Assembly: GCA_035645095.1 (NCBI GenBank)
Contig: DASQNG010000229.1
Location: forward strand, 1-6,681
Direction of reading: 5' to 3'
Length of the DNA: 6,681 bases
Source: Gaiellasilicea sp035645095
GTDB lineage: Bacteria; Actinomycetota; Thermoleophilia; Gaiellales; Gaiellaceae
Within the stretch, counting starts at the first letter, position 1. The number at the start of each line of letters is the position of its first letter. The notes below the pieces were generated by a model. That model did no database searches and was not told the DNA's origin. It saw only the letters and a program-made list of their open reading frames with translations. Shown piece by piece: positions 1 to 6,600 of the stretch. The translations under genes were made by a program, and so were the position numbers.

Positions 1-1041
1 CATCCGGAGGAGCTCGCCGAGGCGTTCGCGAAGGCCTGGTACAAGCTGCTCCACCGGGATATGGGACCCGTGTCGCGCTACCTCGGCCCGTGGGTGCCGG
101 AGCCGCAGCTGTGGCAGGACCCCGTCCCCCCCGTCACCCACGAGCTGGTCGGCGAGGCGGAGATCGGGGCCCTCAAGGACGAGCTCCTCGCCTCGGGCCT
201 CTCCGTCTCCCGGCTCGTCGCCACCGCCTGGGCCTCCGCCGCGTCGTTCCGCGGCACCGACAAGAGGGGCGGGGCGAACGGCGCCCGGATCCGCCTCGCA
301 CCGCAGAAGGACTGGGAGGTGAACGAGCCGGCGGAGCTCTCCGAGGCGCTCCGCGTCCTCGCCGGGATCCAGGACGGCTTCAACGGCCGGAAGCCCGGCG
401 GGAAGCAGATCTCCCTCGCCGACCTGGTCGTGCTCGGCGGCTGTGCAGCCGTGGAGCGGGCCGCACGAGACGCCGGGCACGAAGTCACGGTGCCGTTCGC
501 ACCGGGGCGCACCGACGCCTCGCAGGAGCAGACCGACGTGGAGTCGTTCGAGCCGCTCGAGCCGACGGTGGACGGGTTCCGCAACTACATCCGCCCGGGG
601 GAGCCGCTGCCGCTCGAGCACGGTCTGCTGGAGCGGGCGTACATGTTGACGCTGACGGCCCCCGAGGCGACCGTCCTGCTCGGCGGCCTGCGTGCCCTCG
701 GCACCAACGTCGGGGGATCCGCGCACGGCGTCTTCACCGACCGGCCCGGGACGCTGACGAACGACTTCTTCGTGAACCTGCTCGACATGAAGACCGAGTG
801 GGCACCGTCCGGCTCGCAGGAGCACCTGTACGAGGGTCGCGACCGCGCCACGGGCGAGGTCACGTGGACGGCCACCGCCGTCGACCTCGTGTTCGGCGCG
901 AACTCGCAGCTCCGCGCGCTCGTGGAGGTCTACGCGGCTGACGACGCGAAGGAGACGTTCGTGCGCGACTTCGTGGCCGCCTGGGACAAGGTCATGAACC
1001 TCGACCGCTTCGACCTCGCCCGAACGGTCGCAGCGCGCTGA
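1..1041 (+). CDS. katG: Catalase-peroxidase KatG, C-terminal part (5' end outside window)
   Basis: Bifunctional haem enzyme that breaks down hydrogen peroxide by catalase and broad peroxidase activity; cytoplasmic, oxidative-stress defence. The frame is open from base 1, so the 346 residues seen are roughly the last half of a protein that is usually 720-740 residues. The start is the end of the N-terminal haem domain (AWYKLLHRDMGP, residues 12-23; SRYLGP, 25-30), followed by the whole C-terminal domain. Family blocks visible: WQDPVP near 38-43, SFRGTDKRGGANGARIRL near 82-99, GRTDASQEQTDVESF at 169-183, LTNDFFVNLLDM at 252-263 and WDKVMNLDRFDL at 328-339. By memory these match mycobacterial KatG almost word for word. 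The C-terminal domain binds no haem but is needed for a properly formed active site; the distal and proximal haem residues and the Met-Tyr-Trp adduct lie outside the window. One of the arginines at residues 19 or 26 may be the mobile arginine that tunes catalase activity, but I cannot say which. No frameshift or internal stop is seen. Confidence 0.97.
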   Translation, partial: HPEELAEAFAKAWYKLLHRDMGPVSRYLGPWVPEPQLWQDPVPPVTHELVGEAEIGALKDELLASGLSVSRLVATAWASAASFRGTDKRGGANGARIRLAPQKDWEVNEPAELSEALRVLAGIQDGFNGRKPGGKQISLADLVVLGGCAAVERAARDAGHEVTVPFAPGRTDASQEQTDVESFEPLEPTVDGFRNYIRPGEPLPLEHGLLERAYMLTLTAPEATVLLGGLRALGTNVGGSAHGVFTDRPGTLTNDFFVNLLDMKTEWAPSGSQEHLYEGRDRATGEVTWTATAVDLVFGANSQLRALVEVYAADDAKETFVRDFVAAWDKVMNLDRFDLARTVAAR

Positions 1042-1080
1042 GCGCGAGGCGGGGACCCCGACCGTTCCCCGCCTCCCGCT
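1041..1080. terminator. Strong hairpin between convergent katG and propeller genes
   Basis: A perfect 10-base stem (GAGGCGGGGA at 1046-1055, TCCCCGCCTC at 1066-1075) encloses a 10-base loop. Outside it, AGCG at 1041-1044 pairs with CGCT at 1077-1080 across one C:C mismatch, so 14 of 15 positions pair. It starts on the last base of the katG stop codon and ends 32 bases before the stop of the gene coming from the other side. There is no T-run on either side, as is common for actinobacterial intrinsic terminators. Because a perfect stem works on both strands it may be bidirectional. The structure is seen; the termination role is inferred. Confidence 0.75.
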
Positions 1081-1111
1081 CGAGCTCGGCCGGGCGGCTC
1101 GCCTTCCGCCA

Positions 1112-2263
1112 CTACCGCCAGATCGCGGCTCCGATCTCACCCTGGGCCCCCACGCCAAGGATCGTCGTCGCCTCGCCGCTGACGAGGCCGACGGCGGCGA
1201 AGTGGTCGCGCCGGAAGGCGAGCACGCTCGTGCCGCTCGGCGACCACGCGAGCGCCGTCGAGCCCGCCCGCGACTGCCCGGGCTCGCTCGGCGGCTGCGT
1301 GATCGTCAGCTGCCGCAGTCCGGTGCCGTCGGCGCGGACGACGAAGACCTCGGACGGGCCACCACCGCGCGAACGCGTGAAGGCGACCCACCGGCCGTCG
1401 GCGGAGTAGATCGGCCGCTCGTCCCGCCAGTCGGACACCCGCTTGGGCGGCTGCGTCAGCCGCGTCACGGGACCGCCCGCGGCAGGCACGAGGGCGAGCG
1501 ATCCGTCGGCGGACGGGAAGGAGATCCGCGTTCCGTCAGGCGTGAAGGTCGGGTCGTACCGGCTCCCGAACGGCTCGGGGTTGCGGGCGAGCGAGCGAGC
1601 GCGCGACCCGTCGAGGCCGACGACCGCGAGCTCGTTCCGCAGCGTCCCAGCTCGGCCGTCGCCCCAGGTGCGCGAAAAAGCAAGGCGCCGCCCGTCTGGT
1701 GAGAACGTGAGCGCGCCGTAGCGGGAGCCGCGCCAACGGTCGGGAAGCGGAACGGTGCGGCGCGGGAAGCCCTCCGCGTTCCGGACGACGTCGATCCCGC
1801 TCGGCGTGGCGAACGCGATCCGGCGCCCGTCGCGGGACACGGCGAGTGACGTGGTGCGCGAGTGCGCGACGTGCGCCAGCTTCTGCTCGAACCCGCCGTG
1901 CGTCCCCGTCAGGTAGACGTCGAACCCGCTGCCGGCGTACCGGATGTAGGCGACGCCGGCCCCGGTTCCCGACAGCGTCGCAAGGCGCGCGCCGCGCAGG
2001 AAGCGGGCGGCGGTGAGCCGGTTGGCGGTGCCCTTCCAGATCGTGCTGCCGTTCCGGTCCGGTTGCCAGCCGACGATGCTGATCCGGGACGTCGTCTCGA
2101 CCGATCCCGTCCCGGCAACGGCAGGTGCGGCGGCGAGCAGGGCGGCGACGGCCGTGGCGAGCGCCGTCGCGGCGAGGGTGAGCCAGACGACGCCGAGGAG
2201 CCGGCGGCGCTGCGCCCCGATCGCGTGGAGCTCGGTGGCGTCGGCGGGGGTCGAAGCAGTCAT
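1112..2263 (-). CDS. TolB/WD40-like (PD40) beta-propeller protein with N-terminal membrane segment
   Basis: A 383-residue protein. I chose the ATG at 2263 because GAGGGAGG lies nine bases upstream; an in-frame GTG at 2350 would add 29 residues but has no ribosome binding site. Residues 22-50 form a hydrophobic stretch after RRR (19-21), ending AVA-G (48-51): either a cleaved signal peptide or a signal anchor. The rest is a repeat protein of the PD40/TolB type, with the S-x-D-G-x-x-x-A/S-F blade motif at 142-151 (SRDGRRIAF), 187-196 (FSPDGRRLAF), 240-249 (FTPDGTRISF), 286-295 (YSADGRWVAF) and a weaker copy at 340-350 (WSPSGTSVLAF). Strands such as EVFVVRADGTGLRQLT (305-320) are typical of TolB-like propellers. 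Such domains usually bind proteins or ligands, and no enzyme motif is seen. It is the last gene of the minus-strand set and its partners suggest work at the cell envelope. It could instead be a fragment-type relative of prolyl oligopeptidase propellers, but no peptidase domain is attached. Exact function unknown. Confidence 0.9.
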   Translation of the reverse strand: MTASTPADATELHAIGAQRRRLLGVVWLTLAATALATAVAALLAAAPAVAGTGSVETTSRISIVGWQPDRNGSTIWKGTANRLTAARFLRGARLATLSGTGAGVAYIRYAGSGFDVYLTGTHGGFEQKLAHVAHSRTTSLAVSRDGRRIAFATPSGIDVVRNAEGFPRRTVPLPDRWRGSRYGALTFSPDGRRLAFSRTWGDGRAGTLRNELAVVGLDGSRARSLARNPEPFGSRYDPTFTPDGTRISFPSADGSLALVPAAGGPVTRLTQPPKRVSDWRDERPIYSADGRWVAFTRSRGGGPSEVFVVRADGTGLRQLTITQPPSEPGQSRAGSTALAWSPSGTSVLAFRRDHFAAVGLVSGEATTILGVGAQGEIGAAIWR

Positions 2264-2351
2264 CTTCAGGATCCTCCCTCGGGTCTCGGGTATCGACAGG
2301 GATGGTCGGCGGGAGCGGTTGGCGTTCGCTCTCTCGCGGGCTTGGCGCACC
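2264..2351 (-). other. Intergenic gap between deacetylase and propeller genes
   Basis: An 88-base spacer on the minus strand. It holds the ribosome binding site of the propeller gene and a short inverted repeat (GAGCG at 2313-2317, CGCTC at 2327-2331, nine-base loop), about 20 bases after the deacetylase stop. Five base pairs is too weak to call a terminator in DNA of this composition. I see no convincing -35/-10 pair, so read-through from the upstream genes is the simplest reading, although a separate promoter for the propeller gene is possible. Confidence 0.4.
2273..2280 (-). promoter_or_regulatory. Ribosome binding site deciding the propeller gene start
   Basis: Read on the minus strand this is GAGGGAGG, a strong anti-16S match, nine bases before the ATG at 2263-2261. 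It favours that ATG over the upstream in-frame GTG at 2350, which sits next to the stop of the preceding gene without a Shine-Dalgarno sequence. Confidence 0.8.
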
Positions 2352-3023
2352 TCAGCGGGCCAGCAGCTCGGAGACGGTCACGGCACGCAGGTTCCGGCGC
2401 TGGAGCTCGCGGAGCAGCCAGTCGAGCGCCGTGAGCGTCGCGCGGCCGTGATCGTGGAAGAGGACGATCCCGCCCGGTCGGAGCTGTCGCCGGACCCGCT
2501 CGATTAGCTGGTCGGCCGCCGCGTATCGCCAGTCCTCGGTGTCGACGCTCCAGAGGATCTGGCGCATCCCCAGCTCCCGTGCGATCGCGTCGACGCGGCC
2601 GTCGCGGCTGCCGTACGGCGGCCGGAAGAGTGTCACGCGCGTGCCGGTGGCCCGCTCGATCGCCCGCGACCCGCGCGCCAGCTCCTCCCGGATCCGGGAC
2701 GGCGAGAGCCGGACGAGGTCTGGGTGCCGGTACGAGTGATTCGCGACCTCCCCCGCCGCTGCGGCCCGTCGCGCGAGCTGCGGGTACCGCTCGACGTTGA
2801 CGCCGACCTGGAAGAACGTGGCGCGGGCGCCGGCGCGACGGAGTCGCTCCACCACTTCGCGGGTGCGGGGGCCGGGTCCGTCGTCGAACGTGATCGCCAC
2901 CGCGCGGGCCGACGACGGGCCGCTCCTGACGGGGCCGGGGTCGAGCCGTGCGTCGGCGGCAGGGGCGGCCGTGAGGGACACGGCAACGGCGGCGAGCGCC
3001 AGGAGCCGGCGGCCGCGCGTCAT
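2352..3023 (-). CDS. Secreted polysaccharide deacetylase (NodB/CE4 family)
   Basis: A 223-residue metal-dependent deacetylase that would remove acetyl groups from N-acetylated sugars in an extracellular or cell-wall glycan; the exact substrate cannot be read from the sequence. The start at ATG 3023 is supported by GGAGG seven bases upstream and by an immediate signal peptide: RGRR at 3-6, hydrophobic 7-22, likely cut after ADA at 23-25. All CE4 motifs are present: TFDDGP (45-50; catalytic-base Asp47 and metal ligand Asp48), NHSYRH (95-100; metal ligands His96 and His100), RPPYG (134-138), DTEDW (161-165) and LFH (188-190; catalytic His190). An active enzyme is therefore expected. One oddity: the histidine usual before the second motif (GHE..NH) is absent, since the text reads AGEVANH at 90-96; that residue is not a metal ligand. 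The length is that of a lone catalytic domain without a binding module. Its ATG overlaps the stop of the YceI gene, indicating coupled translation. The GTG at 3137 is a less likely start. Confidence 0.95.
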   Translation of the reverse strand: MTRGRRLLALAAVAVSLTAAPAADARLDPGPVRSGPSSARAVAITFDDGPGPRTREVVERLRRAGARATFFQVGVNVERYPQLARRAAAAGEVANHSYRHPDLVRLSPSRIREELARGSRAIERATGTRVTLFRPPYGSRDGRVDAIARELGMRQILWSVDTEDWRYAAADQLIERVRRQLRPGGIVLFHDHGRATLTALDWLLRELQRRNLRAVTVSELLAR

Positions 3024-3559
3024 GAAACCGCCTCCGACTGCCCGTCGCGAACGAGCTCGAGATGGGCCGTCACCGCGACCGTGTTCGCCAGCACGAGTCC
3101 GCCGTCCGGCAGCGGCGCATTCCAGCTGATCCCCCACGCCGTGCGGTCGACGGTCGCGGTGACGTCGAGCCCCAGCCGACTCGATCCGAACGGGTCCACG
3201 ACCGGCCCGGACAGCTCGCCGTGCAGACGGATGGGCCGGGTGAGACCCCTGATCGTCAGGTCGGCCTCGCCCTCGAGCACGTTCTCGCGCACGCCGAGGG
3301 ACTGGGCGACGAGGCGCAGCTCCGGATGACGTGCCCCGTCGAAGAAGTCCGGCCCGAGCAGCTGCTTGGCGACGACCTCCTGCCGGGTCGTGACGCTCGC
3401 CACTCGTCCACTGCCACGGAGCGAGACCGCGTCGCCGCTCACCGAGAGCGTCGCGTCGAAGTCGCGCAGCTCACCTCTGAAGGTCGCGACGACCATGTGC
3501 CGGATGGCGAACCCGAGCGAGGAATGGGTGGCGTCGGCGTTCCAGGTGCCGTTCAACAT
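3020..3559 (-). CDS. YceI-family protein (lipocalin-like, polyisoprenoid-binding fold)
   Basis: A 179-residue protein of the YceI family, whose characterised members are small beta-barrels that hold a long polyisoprenoid-type lipid in a hydrophobic cavity. The opening block is diagnostic: W6-N-A-D9, T-H12-S13, G16-F, IRH at 19-21, F27-R-G29. The centre carries the usual strand with VVAKQLLGPDFFDGARHPEL, corresponding to the family's 'hL.s.dFFd...P' segment. The end shows RTAWGISWN followed by a GG-containing loop and a final V-rich strand, as in other members. The length is typical for a YceI domain without leader; no signal peptide is seen, so this copy is probably cytoplasmic, unlike periplasmic E. 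coli YceI. The start ATG at 3559 fits the family N-terminus; the Shine-Dalgarno is weak (GAAG only two bases away). The frame stays open far upstream, but that part is antisense to the regulator gene and has no family similarity. It is the first gene of the minus-strand operon and is divergent from the regulator at 3631. Confidence 0.93.
   Translation of the reverse strand: MLNGTWNADATHSSLGFAIRHMVVATFRGELRDFDATLSVSGDAVSLRGSGRVASVTTRQEVVAKQLLGPDFFDGARHPELRLVAQSLGVRENVLEGEADLTIRGLTRPIRLHGELSGPVVDPFGSSRLGLDVTATVDRTAWGISWNAPLPDGGLVLANTVAVTAHLELVRDGQSEAVS
3031..3035 (-). promoter_or_regulatory. Ribosome binding site for the deacetylase, inside the YceI gene end
   Basis: GGAGG on the minus strand, seven bases before ATG 3023-3021. 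It lies in the last codons of the YceI gene, whose TGA stop (3022-3020) shares ATGA with the deacetylase start. This supports translational coupling within one transcript and sets the deacetylase start. Confidence 0.85.
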
Positions 3560-3581
3560 GGCTTCAGGGTGCGCGGAGGGC

Positions 3582-3611
3582 CTTGGCGCGCCCTTGTACG
3601 CGCGCTTGGCG
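3582..3611. repeat. Three CTTG-headed direct repeats, possible operator
   Basis: Heptamers CTTGGCG (3582-3588), CTTGTAC (3593-3599) and CTTGGCG (3605-3611) recur with starts 11 and 12 bases apart, separated by 4 and 5 bases. SARP regulators are known to bind direct heptamer repeats spaced by 4 bases (11-base period, one helix face). The neighbouring gene encodes a protein with exactly that DNA-binding domain. The repeats are seen; operator function is inferred, and in such GC-rich DNA short repeats can arise by chance. Confidence 0.4.
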
Positions 3612-3615
3612 GCGT

Positions 3616-3620
3616 GGAAG
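3616..3620 (+). promoter_or_regulatory. Probable weak ribosome binding site of the regulator
   Basis: GGAAG ends ten bases before the ATG at 3631. It is a partial Shine-Dalgarno match at slightly long spacing. The start is better supported by the protein, whose second residue onward (EFRILGPLEV) is the standard opening of BTAD/SARP regulators. Confidence 0.45.
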
Positions 3621-3630
3621 ACTCCGGCCC

Positions 3631-6600
3631 ATGGAGTTTCGGATCCTGGGGCCGCTCGAGGTCGTGCAGGACGGCCGAACGCTCGAACTGGGGCGCCCCA
3701 AGCAGCGCGCCCTGCTCGGCCTGCTCCTCCTGCGGGCCGGGCAGGCCGTCTCCGCCGACCGGCTCGTCGAGGAGCTCTGGCACGGCCGGCCGCCGGCTCA
3801 GGCCATGGCGAGCCTCCAGTCGTACGTCTCCAACCTGCGCCGGGTCCTCGAGCCCGACCGCGGCGCGGGCGAGCCGCCTCAGCTGCTCGTCCGCCGCGCT
3901 GCAGGATACGTGGCCCAGATCGACCCGAGTGACCTCGACGCGAGCCGGTTCGAGGCCGGGCTGGCGCGCGCCCGGCGCGCCGCCGAGGCAGGCGACCACG
4001 CACTCGCCGAACGGCTGCTCGTCGAGGGGCTCGCCCTCTGGCGAGACGATCCGCTGGCGGGGCTCGCCGACGAGATCGAGGCGATCCCGGAGATCTCGCG
4101 TCTCGTGGAGCTTCGCCTGGCGGCCACCGAGGAGCGGGCCGAGGCGGCTCTCGCGCTCGGTCGTCACGCGGAGTTGGTCGCGGATCTCGACGCCTCCGTG
4201 CGGGAGCAGCCGCTCCGGGAGCGGCTCCGGGCCGCGCTCGCGCTCGCGCTGTACCGCGTCGGGCGGCACGCGGACGCGCTCGAGCGGCTCCGGGAGGGAC
4301 GCCGCCTGCTCTCGGACGAGCTCGGGCTCTCCCCCGGTCCGGAGCTGCGCGAGCTCGAGCAGCAGATCCTCCAGCACGCACCGGAGCTCCGGTGGCTGCC
4401 GCGCCCCGAGCCGCGGTCCGCTCGCGGGCCCGTGCCCGAACGGGTGCTCGTGGGGCGGGAGGAGGAGCTGGCGCCGCTCTCGCTCGCGTGGGCAGAAGCG
4501 GTCGAAGGACGCGGGGCGGTCGCGCTCATCTCCGGGGAGCCGGGGATCGGGAAGACACGGCTCGCCGAGGAGGTGGCCGCAGACGCCGCCGCGGACGGCG
4601 CCCTCACGCTCTGGGGACGGGCCTCCGACGCGGGCGGCGCACCGGCTTTCTGGCCGTGGACGCAGGTGCTCGACGCGGCGGCGGCGGAGCTCGACGAGGA
4701 CGCCCTCCGACTGATGGTCGGCGCCCACGGCGCCGAGCTCGCCCGAATCGTCCCGGAGCTCTCGGGACGCCTGGGGGTGCAAGACGAGCCCGGCGGCGAC
4801 GCGCTGGAGGCGCGCTTCCAGCTGTACGACGCGGTCGTGCGCTTCGTGCTACGCCTGGCCTCCCACCGTCCCCTCGCGATCGTGCTGGACGACCTCCACT
4901 GGGCCGACGCGCCAACCCTCGAGCTGCTGCGGTGGCTGGGCGGTCGCCTCCGGGCCGCGCCGGTCCTGGTCGTAGCCACCTATCGGGACAGCGAGGCGGA
5001 CCGCGGCGCCGCGCTGACGGAGACGCTGGCCGGACTCACCCGCGAGGCGCCGCTCGTCCGCGTCCACCTCGAGGGGCTCACGCTCCAGGAGGTTTCGCTG
5101 CTCGTCGCCCAGCACCTGGCGGTGCAACCGCCGGACGAGCTGGCGAGCGCGCTGCACGCACAGACGGACGGCAACGCCTTCTACCTCTCCGAGCTCGTGC
5201 GGCTGGTGCAGGAGCGGGGCGCGCCGTCGTGGGACGAGATCCCGGGTGGCATCCGCGACGTGATCGAGCGTCGCGTCCGGGCGCTGCCGGAGCAGACGGT
5301 GGAGCTGGTGGAGGCTGCGGCCGTCGTCGGGCGAGACTTCGACCTTCCCACCGTGGCGGCCGCACACGGGGTGACGCCGGACGCGCTGCTGGAGCTGCTC
5401 GACCCGGCCCTCGCCGCGCGCGTCGTGATCGCGGCTGGCGACTCCCCGTTCGGCTACCGCTTCGCGCACGCGCTCGTCCGCGAGACGGTGTACGGCTGGC
5501 TTTCGGCGTCGCGCCGGACGAGGCTGCACGCCGCGGCCGGGGCGGCGCTCGAACGGCACGGCGGACGCACGCGGCTCTCGGAGGTCGCCTTCCACTACGA
5601 GCAGGCTGCGCCGCTCGGCTTCGCCGAGCAGGCCGTCGACGCGGCCCTCGCCGCCGCGGAACAGGCCGCACAGATGCTCGCGCTCGAGCAGGCGGAGGCG
5701 CACCTCCGACAGGCGCTGCGCCTGCTCGAGCAAACGGGAGACGGGGGAAACCGCGAAGCCGCGGTTCAGGCCAGGCTGACGCTGCTCCTGATGATGTCCA
5801 GCGGCTATTCGGCCCCGGCTCTGGCCGAGGCCGCCGCCCGCGTGCGCGAGCGCGCCGCCCGCGGCGGTGCGGTCCCGGAGCTCGCCAGCGTCCTGTGGGC
5901 GCTCTGGACGTATCAGATCGTGAGCGCGGATCTCGACGAGGCGCTCCGGATCGCCGACGAGCTGACGGGGCGCGGCCGCGAGCTGGCGGATCCGATCGCG
6001 CTGGCCGCCGGCCTCCACGCCCGCGGCACGACGATCCTGTTCTCGGGGGATCCCGCGGGCGGGATGCCGTCTCTCACAGCCGCGCTCGAGACTCTCCACG
6101 ACGTCCCCGCCGAGCAGCTGGAGCGGGCGGGACTCGCCCACATGGCGATTCACGTTCACTGCCACGCGGCGCACGCGCTCGCGCTGCTCGGCGAGAGCGA
6201 GGAGGCCGACGCACATGTCCGAGCTGCGCTCGAGCGCGCCGACGCGACGACGCGGCCCTTCGACCACGCGTTCGTCCTGATCTACGCCGGCTGGGTGCCG
6301 GCGCTGCGTCACGACCTCCAGGAGGCGTCGCGGTGGCTGCGCAAGGCGGTGGACTCCTGCGACGAGCACGGTTTCCCGCAGCTCGCGGCCTTCGCCGGTG
6401 CTCCCTACGGCTGGCTGGAGGCGCTCCGCGGCGAACCCGACGCGGGGGCCGCCCGCATCGAAGCGGCGCTCCGGGTGATGCAGGACTCTGGCGGCCGACT
6501 CGTCCGCCACTGGCACCTCGCACTGCTAGCGGAGGCGCTCGTCGCCGGCGGCCGCGACGACGACGCACTCCTCGCGCTCGACGAGGGCATCGCAGCCTGG

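Larger units (their letters stand above)
3560..3630. promoter_or_regulatory. Divergent promoter region between yceI-like gene and regulator
   Basis: This 71-base stretch must hold promoters, or at least start sites, for both flanking genes unless they lie inside the opposite gene. No consensus -35/-10 pair stands out. A weak plus-strand candidate is TTGTAC (3594-3599), an 18-base gap, then AAGACT (3618-3623), which would put the transcript start at about the ATG and give a leaderless message. The region also holds the palindrome GGCGCGCC (3585-3592) and the direct repeats listed separately. Confidence 0.5.

Noticed and set aside
78..584. A 168-codon minus-strand frame opposite katG
   Set aside because: It lies fully within the clear katG coding frame and shows no motif, only Ser/Arg/Ala-rich shadow sequence.
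2264..2350. GTG at 2350 as the start of the propeller gene
   Set aside because: It has no ribosome binding site and would put charged residues before the signal segment; the ATG at 2263 has a strong site nine bases upstream.
3585..3592. GGCGCGCC palindrome as a regulator binding site
   Set aside because: Eight-base GC palindromes are common by chance in this composition, and a BTAD/SARP regulator would be expected to use direct repeats; I kept only the repeats.
3560..4381. A 274-residue N-terminal extension of the YceI protein
   Set aside because: The extension is Arg/Ala/Pro-rich, antisense to the regulator, and the family's N-terminus aligns with the ATG at 3559.
3062..4714. A 550-codon open frame on the plus strand spanning the yceI region and the start of the regulator
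   Set aside because: It is in a different frame from the regulator, runs antisense to YceI, and turns into Arg/Ser-rich nonsense where the real frame shows winged-helix and Walker A motifs.
3553..4782. A 409-codon minus-strand frame opposite the regulator's N-terminal half
   Set aside because: No domain is visible; the plus strand here has strong family motifs. It is the antisense shadow of the regulator.
4849..6516. A 555-codon open frame on the minus strand opposite the regulator
   Set aside because: Its composition is Arg/Gly/Val-rich low-complexity text with no recognisable motif, and it mirrors the codon bias of the clear ATPase/TPR gene on the plus strand. Long antisense frames are expected in GC-rich coding DNA.
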